Source: UBA7803 sp041686955
Lineage (GTDB): Bacteria; Pseudomonadota; Gammaproteobacteria; Pseudomonadales; Azotimanducaceae
Assembly (NCBI GenBank): GCA_041686955.1
Contig: JAWLCV010000004.1
Span: 1-64,000 of the forward strand
Direction of reading: 5' to 3'
Length of the DNA stretch: 64,000 bases
A program made the translations under genes and the position numbers. The notes below the pieces were generated by a model. It was given only the letters and a program-made list of their open reading frames with translations. It did not search any database and was not told where the DNA came from. Positions 35,836-43,403 of this stretch are shown one piece after another. Each line of letters starts with the position of its first letter. The stretch's first letter is position 1.

Positions 35836-36798
35836 GTGGACCCTTTGTTGGCCTACAGCCGGGAAACCATCGCGCGGGGCTCGAAGAGCTTCGCGCTGGC
35901 CGCCCGGCTGTTCGATCGTCGGACGCGGGCCCGGGCGCTCTTGCTCTACGCCTGGTGCCGGCACTGCGACGACCAGATCGACGGCCAGGAGCTCGGTGCC
36001 GAGCCACGGCAACCCGAGCGGGCCGTCCAGGAATCGCGCCTGCGAGTCATTCACGGGCAGACCCGTGCCGCCATGGCCGGGAAACCCCAGGCGCATCCCG
36101 CATTTCGGGGTCTGCAACAGGTGATGCTGGAATGTCAGATCCCGCCGCGGTATCCCCTGGAGCTGCTGGAGGGCCTCGCCATGGACGTGCGCGGCGAGCG
36201 TTATCGGACGCTCGCCGACACACTCGGCTACTGCTATCACGTGGCCGGCACCGTCGGCGCCATGATGGCACGGGTAATGGGCGTGGCGGATCCATCTACC
36301 GTCATCCGCGGCATTCATCTCGGCATCGGTCTGCAGCTCACGAACATCGCCCGCGACGTCATGGACGATGCCCGGGTGGGCCGGGTTTACCTGCCGTCCG
36401 AGTGGTTGGAGGAAGAGCGGGTGGAACCGGCGCCGGACGACATCCTCAGGAAGCCCCGAAATGCCTGGTGCGTAGCCCGGCGGCTTCTCGACGAGGCGGA
36501 GCCTTACTACGCCTCCGCCGAATGCGGCGTCGCCCGCCTCCCGTTCCGCAGCGCCTGGGCCGTGAACGCGGCGGCGCGCGTGTATCGCGAGATCGGCGCC
36601 CTGGTTCGCGCAGGGGGCGCTGATGCGTGGTCGAGCCGGGTGGCCGTTCCCAAGGGGAGGAAGCTGGCGCTGTTGCTGCAGGCCGGCGCGGGCACGGTGA
36701 AGCTCAGGCGCCGGGCCGATGGCATTCAGCCTCCGGACCCATCGAGTCTCTGGGCGCCTGTCGTAACGGAGGAGCCTGCATACCCGTCGAAGCGATGA
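35836..36798 (+). CDS. crtB: Phytoene synthase
   Basis: A 320-residue squalene/phytoene synthase. It begins ETIARGSKSFALAARLF, with the first aspartate motif in WCRHCDDQIDGQ and the second in NIARDVMDDARVGRVYLPSEW. It joins two geranylgeranyl diphosphates to phytoene, the first committed step. The start is GTG immediately after the crtY stop. Its 3' end overlaps the convergent crtZ by 73 bp. Confidence 0.93.
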   Translation: MDPLLAYSRETIARGSKSFALAARLFDRRTRARALLLYAWCRHCDDQIDGQELGAEPRQPERAVQESRLRVIHGQTRAAMAGKPQAHPAFRGLQQVMLECQIPPRYPLELLEGLAMDVRGERYRTLADTLGYCYHVAGTVGAMMARVMGVADPSTVIRGIHLGIGLQLTNIARDVMDDARVGRVYLPSEWLEEERVEPAPDDILRKPRNAWCVARRLLDEAEPYYASAECGVARLPFRSAWAVNAAARVYREIGALVRAGGADAWSSRVAVPKGRKLALLLQAGAGTVKLRRRADGIQPPDPSSLWAPVVTEEPAYPSKR

Positions 36799-37271
36799 CC
36801 TTCCGCCTCCAGCCGCCGCATCTCCGAGCGCAGCCGGGAAACCGGCGGCGCCACCAGGAATCCGTAGGACACCGCGCCTCGCCGGGCACTCGAGGCGTGA
36901 TGCAACCGGTGGGCGTGGACGATGCGCTGGAGGTATCCAGAAGCCGGCCGATAACCGTGGCCGATACGTCGGTGGACCAGCACGTCGTGAAACAGGAAGT
37001 AACATACGCCGTACCCGGCGACGCCGAGTCCGGCCCAGAGTGCCGTCACATGGACGTTCGTGCCCAGGTAGATGAGGATCATGGAAGGCACGCTGAAGAA
37101 GACGGCGAAAAGGTCGTTCTTCTCGAGCGTTCCCCGCCGCGGCCGATGATGGGATCGGTGCAGGCACCACAGCGGCCCGTGCATGAGATAGCGATGACTC
37201 AGATAGGCCACCGGCTCCATCAGTGCGAGTGCGCCGAGAAACGTGGCAATGGCGAGCAGTGCTTCGGTCAC
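36726..37271 (-). CDS. crtZ: Beta-carotene 3-hydroxylase, CrtZ type
   Basis: A 181-residue membrane di-iron hydroxylase with histidine clusters SHRYLMHGPLWCLHRSHH, FHDVLVHRRIGHGY and HAHRLHH. The size and arrangement match CrtZ, which adds 3-hydroxyls to beta-rings (zeaxanthin-type). The start overlaps the crtE stop (ATGA), so the two are co-translated. The tail overlaps crtB. Confidence 0.9.
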   Translation of the reverse strand: MTEALLAIATFLGALALMEPVAYLSHRYLMHGPLWCLHRSHHRPRRGTLEKNDLFAVFFSVPSMILIYLGTNVHVTALWAGLGVAGYGVCYFLFHDVLVHRRIGHGYRPASGYLQRIVHAHRLHHASSARRGAVSYGFLVAPPVSRLRSEMRRLEAEGHRFDGYAGSSVTTGAQRLDGSGG

Positions 37272-38212
37272 GGCGTCGAACCGGACCGCCGGCGATAGCC
37301 GTCGATCATGACCTCAAGAAACGCCGCCAGGACGGGATGCTGCCGGCGCGAATTCACCACGGCGCGGAGGGCGCGGCGGCATCGCTCCAGCGCCAGCGCT
37401 TCCGCGGCACTGCGATCCATGACGCTGCTGAAGGTGGGCTTGTCAGCGTCCTGCTCGACGTCTTTACCGAGGGCGGCGTCGTCGCCGAAGGTGTCCAGCA
37501 GATCGTCGAAAATCTGAAAGGCGAGTCCGGCGTGACCGGCGTACCGGCTCAAGGCCTCGACCTCCGCTTCGTCGGCGCGAGCGACCCGGGCGCCTATCCG
37601 CACGCTGGTCACGAACAGTGTCGCGGTCTTCTTCGATTCCATGCGCTCGAGGCTTTCCCTATCGCGAATCGACGCACCGCCTCGTAGATCGCTGGCCTGC
37701 CCACCCGCCAGCCCGCTCAAGCCGATGGCATCCGCGAGCATTCCCACCAGCTCGGCCCGCTGATCGCCATCCAGCCCCGCGCTGCGCGACACCACCCCGA
37801 AGGCTTCGCTGATGAGGGTCACTGCGGCAAGGCTCGCCAGATCGTCCCCGTAGACCCGATGGTTCGCCGGCTTGCCGCGTCTCACGGCGGCGTCGTCCAT
37901 GCACGGCAGGTCGTCGAGAATCAGAGACGCGGTATGAACCATCTCCACGGCGCAAGCCGGATCCAGAGCGACCGTGGGATCGGCACCGAGGCTACGCGCG
38001 GTGAGCACCGCGAGAACGGGGCGCAGGCGCTTACCGCCGCCGAGAAGGCTGTAGCCGACGGCATCCGCCAGCCGATGGCCGGACGAGTCGGCTCTAGGCG
38101 TGAGCTCCCCAAGGCGCCGATCCACCAGGACGCGGATCTCCCCTATGGCATCGATGCACGGTGCCAGCAGTTCCGGCGCTACTCGCTCTGGTTTCCCTTC
38201 CCGAACCAGCAC
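37268..38212 (-). CDS. crtE: Geranylgeranyl diphosphate synthase
   Basis: A 314-residue trans-prenyltransferase. The first aspartate-rich motif is LILDDLPCMDDAAVRRGKP (DDxxxxD, as in bacterial GGPP synthases) and the second is FQIFDDLLDTFGDDA; GGGKRLRP and GGQASDL are also present. It supplies GGPP for CrtB. The start is GTG at 38212 with AAGGAG upstream. It lies 96 bp downstream of the ABC permease gene on the same strand. Confidence 0.92.
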   Translation of the reverse strand: MLVREGKPERVAPELLAPCIDAIGEIRVLVDRRLGELTPRADSSGHRLADAVGYSLLGGGKRLRPVLAVLTARSLGADPTVALDPACAVEMVHTASLILDDLPCMDDAAVRRGKPANHRVYGDDLASLAAVTLISEAFGVVSRSAGLDGDQRAELVGMLADAIGLSGLAGGQASDLRGGASIRDRESLERMESKKTATLFVTSVRIGARVARADEAEVEALSRYAGHAGLAFQIFDDLLDTFGDDAALGKDVEQDADKPTFSSVMDRSAAEALALERCRRALRAVVNSRRQHPVLAAFLEVMIDGYRRRSGSTP

Positions 38213-38308
38213 GCAGGCTCCTTCGCGCGGCGATCGCCGGCGGCCAGGGACCGAGGACGAAAGATTCTGGTGGAAACCGCGACCACGTGCAATGCGCTTT
38301 CCCGGTGC

Positions 38309-39400
38309 TCACCCCCTCACGCTCCGTCTCGCCAGGGCGACCGCCAGCGCCAGAGCCGCAAGACCGCTGCCGAGCAGAACCAGGCAAGGGATCGCCACCT
38401 CGGCGAGACTCTGCTCCCGCCAGAAGATGCCGCCGTAGGCCTCCACGGCCCACGTATTCGGCGTGAGCCAGCCCAGCGACTGGAAGGCGGGAGGCATGAC
38501 GTAGCGTGGCACCATGCTGCCGCCGATGGCGGAGACCACCAGGATCGCCAGGGTGGAGAGCGTCTGGGCCTGCCGGCGGCTGCCACTGGCGGTGACCAGC
38601 AACATCGACAGCCCTGCTGCCGTCGTGGCCGCGCACGAGGTCACCACCAGCCATTCTCCGAGACGTGCAGGCAGCCCGACGCCGAAAGCCAACCAGGCGA
38701 TGACGAATATGACGCCCACCTGCACTATCCCTTGGGCCAGCAGGTAGAGGAACTTGCCGTGCACCAGCACGTCGATCCCGCCCGGGCCCGCCAGCACCCG
38801 ATCGATGATCCCTGATTCCCGCTCGTCCAGCAGACTCATGGCGCCACTGGCCGAGGCGAAGAGCAGAAACATGAAGCTCACTGCTCCCGCCGCATAGGCC
38901 ACCTCGTGCTCCGCACCCCCTGCGCCGAACACGCTACGCGAGGTGATGAGCACCGGACTCGCCTTCCCCGTTCGCGGGCCGGAACGCAACGCGATCAGCG
39001 CGCCTTGCAGCTCACCCCGAAGCACCTCTCCCGCCGCGCCCCGGGCCGGGTCGACGAGCAGCAGCACGTCGAGCCCGCCTCCGTCGCCGGCACGCAGGAC
39101 GATGCCCGCATCGATTCTCCCATGACGCACCAGCTCCGCCACACGGTCGGCCTCGACCGGCTCCGCCGGGGTCACGCGCAGCCGAGGCGACTCTCGAAGG
39201 GCCTCGAGCAACCGGGCCGAATCCGAAGAGCCGGCCTCGTCCGCGATGGCCGTGGCGATTGTCAGGCGACCGCTCGCGGTGGCGGCGAAGATTTCGGCGA
39301 AGATGACGAAGAAGATGCCGGGCAGCGCGAATGCCAGCAGCAGCGCCCCACGGTCGCGCACGAGCTCCAGAAACATGGCTCGGAAGATGGCGCCGATCAT
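38309..39400 (-). CDS. ABC-2 type exporter permease
   Basis: A 363-residue ABC-2 permease: one N-terminal helix (LLLAFALPGIFFVIFAEIF), a ~150-residue extracytoplasmic domain, then about five C-terminal helices with ERESGIIDRVLAGPGG typical of YhhJ/DrrB-like permeases. It is coupled to its ATPase by an ATGA overlap and placed just upstream of crtE. It may export a lipid or a glycolipid-like carotenoid, or a drug. Confidence 0.85.
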   Translation of the reverse strand: MIGAIFRAMFLELVRDRGALLLAFALPGIFFVIFAEIFAATASGRLTIATAIADEAGSSDSARLLEALRESPRLRVTPAEPVEADRVAELVRHGRIDAGIVLRAGDGGGLDVLLLVDPARGAAGEVLRGELQGALIALRSGPRTGKASPVLITSRSVFGAGGAEHEVAYAAGAVSFMFLLFASASGAMSLLDERESGIIDRVLAGPGGIDVLVHGKFLYLLAQGIVQVGVIFVIAWLAFGVGLPARLGEWLVVTSCAATTAAGLSMLLVTASGSRRQAQTLSTLAILVVSAIGGSMVPRYVMPPAFQSLGWLTPNTWAVEAYGGIFWREQSLAEVAIPCLVLLGSGLAALALAVALARRSVRG

Positions 39401-40323
39401 CTCAGCGACTCGCCACGCAGCACCGCCTCGTAGAGATCCACCAGCCCCGGGTCGCGAACCCGCAGTTCCCGGGCCCGAACCCCCCGGGCATCCAGCTCGC
39501 GCAGCATATCGTCCACCTGATCGCTCCGGCACCGTCGTGCATAGGTGAGCGGACCCCGCTCCACGCAGCCCCAAGCCGCCAGGCGGTCGGCCAACACGGG
39601 ATCCGGCCGCCGGGGCAGGGTCAACGACACATCCAGCCTTCCTCCGAATTCCTGCTCGATCAGCGCCGCCGGCGCACCGTCAGCGCGGATCCTTCCGGCA
39701 CTCATCACCACCACACGGTCCGCCAGCCGCTCGGCCAGGTCCAGATCGTGAGTGATCAGCAGCACGGCTGCGCCCTGCGCACGCTCGGCGGACAGCACCG
39801 CCTCGATGCGCTCGAGCGCATGAACGTCGACGCCTGCCGTAGGCTCGTCCAGCAGCAGCACGTCGGGCTCGTGGAGCAGGCTCGCCATCAGGTTGAGTCG
39901 GCGGCGCATGCCGCCCGACAGTATGTCCACGGGGTCGTGAGCCCGTTCGGTCAACGCTGCACGCTCGAGCCCTCGCCGCACCCGCTCGGCCAGCGACCGC
40001 CGCGGGACTCGCAACAGTCGTCCGAAGATTTCCAGGTTCTCCCGAACGCTCAGCTTCGGGAACAGGGCGAGATCCTGAGGCACCAGACCCAGGCGGCGGC
40101 GCACTGCCCGCCGGCGCGGATCCTGCCCATGCAGCGCGACGTGGCCCCGATCGGGCCGCAGCCGCCCCGCTGCGCAGCGCAACACGGTGGTCTTGCCGGC
40201 ACCGTTCGGTCCGAGAAGGGCGACGACCTCACCCGCCCCCACGGCCAGGTCGACTCCCGACAGCGCCGGATGCGCGCCCAGTCGCTTGTGCACCTCGCGA
40301 ATGGCCAGCGGCGGCGGTTTCAT
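39397..40323 (-). CDS. ABC transporter ATP-binding protein
   Basis: A 308-residue ABC ATPase: Walker A GPNGAGKTT, signature LSGGMRRRLNLMASL, Walker B VLLLDEPTAGVDV and H-loop LLITHDLDLAERLADR. The C-terminal ~90 residues extend past the ATPase core, as in ABC-2 exporter ATPases. The start is the ATG at 40323, 41 bp after the GST stop. It overlaps the permease start by 4 bp, so the pair forms one exporter. Confidence 0.88.
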   Translation of the reverse strand: MKPPPLAIREVHKRLGAHPALSGVDLAVGAGEVVALLGPNGAGKTTVLRCAAGRLRPDRGHVALHGQDPRRRAVRRRLGLVPQDLALFPKLSVRENLEIFGRLLRVPRRSLAERVRRGLERAALTERAHDPVDILSGGMRRRLNLMASLLHEPDVLLLDEPTAGVDVHALERIEAVLSAERAQGAAVLLITHDLDLAERLADRVVVMSAGRIRADGAPAALIEQEFGGRLDVSLTLPRRPDPVLADRLAAWGCVERGPLTYARRCRSDQVDDMLRELDARGVRARELRVRDPGLVDLYEAVLRGESLR

Positions 40324-40364
40324 GGCGACACGGCCGAACCGATTTCCGGGCGCCAAAGCGGCAA

Positions 40365-41129
40365 CTAGAAGTCCATCGGCAGCGGCAGATGGTTCTCGAA
40401 GATCCAGTCCCGCTGCTCGAGCAGGACGGGATCGAAATTGCCTACGGCTTCGCCGCTCATGTCGTAGGCTTTGCGGAGCCCGGCGGGCATGGGGCAAACC
40501 TCCTCCGGCAGGGTGCAGAGCAGCTGGCTGAAGTAGGCCCAGTAGACGTCCAGCGCGGACAGCTCATTGCCGACGAGGTAGCGGCTGCCGGCGACCCCCT
40601 GGGCACGCACGTGGTCGGTGAAGGCATCGAGGATCTGCCGAGCCTTCCCCAACGCCTGGCCCCGGGCCCGCTCGCTGTATCCGTATTGGGCGTACATGGG
40701 ATTCGTCTGCGCCTCCCGGGCCGCCCGCTCCGGCCCGCCCAGACCGAGCATGACGAGGCGCAGGTTCCAGACGAACCCGTTTTCCCCGATCAGCTCGTTG
40801 GTGAGGGCGATCATGGTCATGCGCTGACCGATGTCCGCCGGGATCAGCGACGGCCCGCTGCCCAACCGCTCCGCCAGGTAGAGGATCTCGAGCCACCCCA
40901 CCCTGGGCGATTCGTCACCGTACACCGCCACCGGCGCGTTGCGATGCCGCGTCCAGGCGAGCAGATCCTCGTTGGGTGCCGCGGGCCGCTGGGCCACGGG
41001 CACGTAGGGGACACCCTTCAGATCGAAGACCGCCCGGGCGGACATGGAATACGGCGCGGGCACCCCCGTGGTGAGGGCCAGACGCAATCCCGGCAGGTCC
41101 CGGGCCTCAACAGGATCCACGTAATCCAT
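40365..41129 (-). CDS. Glutathione S-transferase-family protein
   Basis: A 254-residue protein with a GST-like layout: thioredoxin-like N-terminus (APYSMSARAVFDLKGVPYVP), then EDLLAWTRHRNAPVAVYGDE and an all-helical C-terminal domain (SRYLVGNELSALDVYWAYFS). It lies between the ABC exporter and the PEP-CTERM gene, all on the minus strand. The ATG at 41129 follows GGGAGG. The substrate is unknown. Confidence 0.72.
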   Translation of the reverse strand: MDYVDPVEARDLPGLRLALTTGVPAPYSMSARAVFDLKGVPYVPVAQRPAAPNEDLLAWTRHRNAPVAVYGDESPRVGWLEILYLAERLGSGPSLIPADIGQRMTMIALTNELIGENGFVWNLRLVMLGLGGPERAAREAQTNPMYAQYGYSERARGQALGKARQILDAFTDHVRAQGVAGSRYLVGNELSALDVYWAYFSQLLCTLPEEVCPMPAGLRKAYDMSGEAVGNFDPVLLEQRDWIFENHLPLPMDF

Positions 41130-41206
41130 GAGCGGTCCTCCCGTTCCGAATCGCAAGCTTACCCGAATCGGTCAGAGCTGACCTTGGAGTGATGGGGATG
41201 TGGAGA

Positions 41207-41250
41207 GCCGTTGTCGCAACGGCGAACCCGCTGCCCGTTCGGCAGCGGGT
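41207..41250 (-). terminator. Twin hairpins between the PEP-CTERM and GST genes
   Basis: Two adjacent stems: GCCGTTG/CAACGGC (41207-41223, loop TCG) and ACCCGCTGCC/GGCAGCGGGT (41226-41250, loop CGTTC). They lie just downstream of the PEP-CTERM stop in the minus direction. Neither has a T-run, so a rho-independent terminator is only possible. Confidence 0.4.
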
Positions 41251-41273
41251 CACCGTGGGATTCGCCGGCGTCG

Positions 41274-41909
41274 TTATCGCGCGCGGCGGCGGCTGATGCC
41301 CAGCCCGAGCAGGCCCAGCCCGAACAGCGTCAGAGTTCCCGGCTCCGGGACGCTTCTGACGTTGCCGAAGGCGTGATTGTCGGACTCGAAGGCGTAGTTG
41401 GTGCTGGCCAGCACGATGCGATCGAAGAGATCACCCTCCGTGAAAAGGAAATTCACGTAACGGTTGGACGCCCAGGAGCCCTGGTTACCGTCAGCCAGCA
41501 GAGGGCTGAGGTCGTCCCCGTCGAAACTGCCCACCAGCGAGGCTCCGAGGTAGAAGGAGATGGTGTTGTAGTCGTCCACCGACCCCCAGTACAGACCGAA
41601 GTAGTTGTACGCTCCCGGGGTGATGAACGTCGCGCTGCCGCTGCTCGAGGAGTAGGGAATCGTGAGGTAGCGATCGGTGATGCCGTAGGGAGCCGCGTAC
41701 CGTCCGGACACGCTGCCGGTGACCAGAGCACCGTTGCCGGAGCAGCTTGTATAGGCACCGCAGGTCGCGTCGTTGAAGTTCACGGTGGTCGCACCCGCGA
41801 CGCTGGTGGTGTACACGCCCGGATCCGAGACGCTGTGAATCACACCCGCCTGAGCGAAACTAGCCGCGAGACCGAGCCCGAGACCGGCCGTAATGTGCTT
41901 TAACCGCAT
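41274..41909 (-). CDS. PEP-CTERM exosortase-sorted surface protein
   Basis: A 211-residue exported protein. It has a signal peptide (MRLKHITAGLGLGLAASFAQ), a beta-rich Ser/Thr/Gly/Tyr body (including YWGSVDDYNTISFYLG and GSFDGDD), and the C-terminal tripartite tag VPEPGTLTLFGLGLLGLG, then SRRRAR: PEP motif, hydrophobic stretch, basic end. Exosortase cleaves or handles this tag in the envelope. The partial exosortase/EpsI-type gene at the left edge fits. Start ATG 41909; another ATG lies 36 bp upstream. It is a single-gene unit. Confidence 0.85.
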   Translation of the reverse strand: MRLKHITAGLGLGLAASFAQAGVIHSVSDPGVYTTSVAGATTVNFNDATCGAYTSCSGNGALVTGSVSGRYAAPYGITDRYLTIPYSSSSGSATFITPGAYNYFGLYWGSVDDYNTISFYLGASLVGSFDGDDLSPLLADGNQGSWASNRYVNFLFTEGDLFDRIVLASTNYAFESDNHAFGNVRSVPEPGTLTLFGLGLLGLGISRRRAR

Positions 41910-42133
41910 GAAACCTACCCCATGAAAACGATGCTTGTTAGTCAACGTTTGAGCAGGAATAATGCCAATGCGACTTTTTCCTTATTAATCAATCGATTAT
42001 GAGAAAAGCCACGGGGCGGTGACGATACTGATGGATAGTTTTTCGACGGTTCTGCTCCGAACCACCGCCTCGGCCCGTCTCGTCTGGTTTACATAGGCGA
42101 CCACAGGGTGCGGAATCCAGCTTCCACTCCTGG

Positions 42134-42565
42134 TCAGCTCATGGTCACCGGGTAACGCTCCACGAACTCGCGCGGCATCCGCGCGGGACGGCCATTGTCG
42201 AGGTTGATGCAGACGTAGTCGATGTGCCCACGCAGCAGGGTCAGCCCGCGGGCCGGATTCACGATCTGATACGTTCGCGTCGCCCTGAGCCGCCCGTCGT
42301 TGGCAGACACCCAGTCGCCCACCAGCAGCTCGTCACGGAGATACGCCGCAGCGAGCAGGTCGATGTGGAACGAACGCACCGCCATGCCGCGTCGGAGCGC
42401 CACGCAGGCCTCCTCCGGCAATCCCGCGGCCGCCGAGTGCGCCCAGGCGCACTTCGAGAGCCAACGGATGTACACCGCGTTGTTCACGTGGCCGAAACTG
42501 TCGATGTGCTCCTCGCTCACCGTGACGGGAATGACGAACGGCTCGGGGTGGTCCCATTCGCTCAT
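42134..42565 (-). CDS. Acyl-CoA thioesterase, 4-hydroxybenzoyl-CoA/YbgC type
   Basis: A 143-residue hot-dog thioesterase. IDSFGHVNNAVYIRWLSKCA carries the catalytic Asp in the 'D..GHVNN..Y..W.E' pattern (here Asp at D in IDSFGH). It probably hydrolyses acyl-CoAs. A 96-bp gap follows to the GST gene in the upstream direction. It belongs to the lipid-metabolism theme around it. Confidence 0.78.
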   Translation of the reverse strand: MSEWDHPEPFVIPVTVSEEHIDSFGHVNNAVYIRWLSKCAWAHSAAAGLPEEACVALRRGMAVRSFHIDLLAAAYLRDELLVGDWVSANDGRLRATRTYQIVNPARGLTLLRGHIDYVCINLDNGRPARMPREFVERYPVTMS

Positions 42566-42661
42566 GCCCGGGTCACACGGTGATACCGTCGATGTCCCGC
42601 TCTGTGACGAGCTCGACGACGCCGATCCGGCAAGGAACGCCTGGGAACACCGCGAATCAAC

Positions 42662-43300
42662 TCATGCCAGGATTGGTTCCATTCCGGGCTCTGCCTTCGC
42701 CATCGCGCGCCGATACGCCGGGCGTTCGCCGATGCGGCGCAGATAGTCCTTCAGGTTTGGATACCCGTCGATCGACGTGCCGCGGAACGCGCGGCTGGTG
42801 GTCAGACAGTACACCATCATGATGTCCGCGATGGTCAAATTGCGGCCGCCGAAGAACGGGGCTTGGCCGAGGCGTGTCTCCACCATCGCCCAGCCGCGCT
42901 CGCTGCGATCCTGCACGAACGGCAAGGGCGGGCTGCCCTCCGGCAGGGTCTGCGCCTGCACCAGCTGCATCATCAGCGTCGTCATGAACGTGCCGTTGGA
43001 CCAGTGGAACCAGAAAAGATGGTCCGCATAGTCCGGGTCGTCAGGCTTGGGTACGAGGCGGCCGTCGCCGTAGCGGGCACAGACGTACTCGCAGATGGCA
43101 CCGCTTTCGCCCAGCACCAGATCGCCGTCCGTGATTACCGGCGCGATTCCCATTGGGTGCAATGCCTTGTACTCGTCGGGCGCCAGCCGGTTGTCGGTGC
43201 GGCGATCGTAGCGCTTCAGCGTGTAGTCGAGCTCGAGTTCCTCGCACAGCCAGACGATGCGTTCCGACTGTGATATTCCCAGGTGGTGAACGGTCAACAT
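42662..43300 (-). CDS. Glutathione S-transferase
   Basis: A 212-residue GST: N-terminal thioredoxin fold (VHHLGISQSERIVWLCEELE with a possible catalytic Ser), cis-proline ALHPMGIAPVITDG, and GSH-binding GESGAICEYV. The C-terminal domain has GGRNLTIADIMMVY with the N-capping box. It lies about 100 bp downstream of the TonB-receptor gene on the minus strand. Confidence 0.85.
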   Translation of the reverse strand: MLTVHHLGISQSERIVWLCEELELDYTLKRYDRRTDNRLAPDEYKALHPMGIAPVITDGDLVLGESGAICEYVCARYGDGRLVPKPDDPDYADHLFWFHWSNGTFMTTLMMQLVQAQTLPEGSPPLPFVQDRSERGWAMVETRLGQAPFFGGRNLTIADIMMVYCLTTSRAFRGTSIDGYPNLKDYLRRIGERPAYRRAMAKAEPGMEPILA

Positions 43301-43403
43301 GGATGAGGTCCTTGCAGTTGCGACGGCGCTTCCGTCTTATCGGGTTGATGCAGAGGGGCGACGTGATCCTTTAGCGCCAGCATATCGCGTCCGTCCACCG
43401 TAC

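Noticed and set aside
41930..42130. AT-rich stretch upstream of the PEP-CTERM gene as a mobile-element scar or origin
   Set aside because: No inverted repeats, integrase or DnaA-box cluster seen; it is more simply a promoter region.
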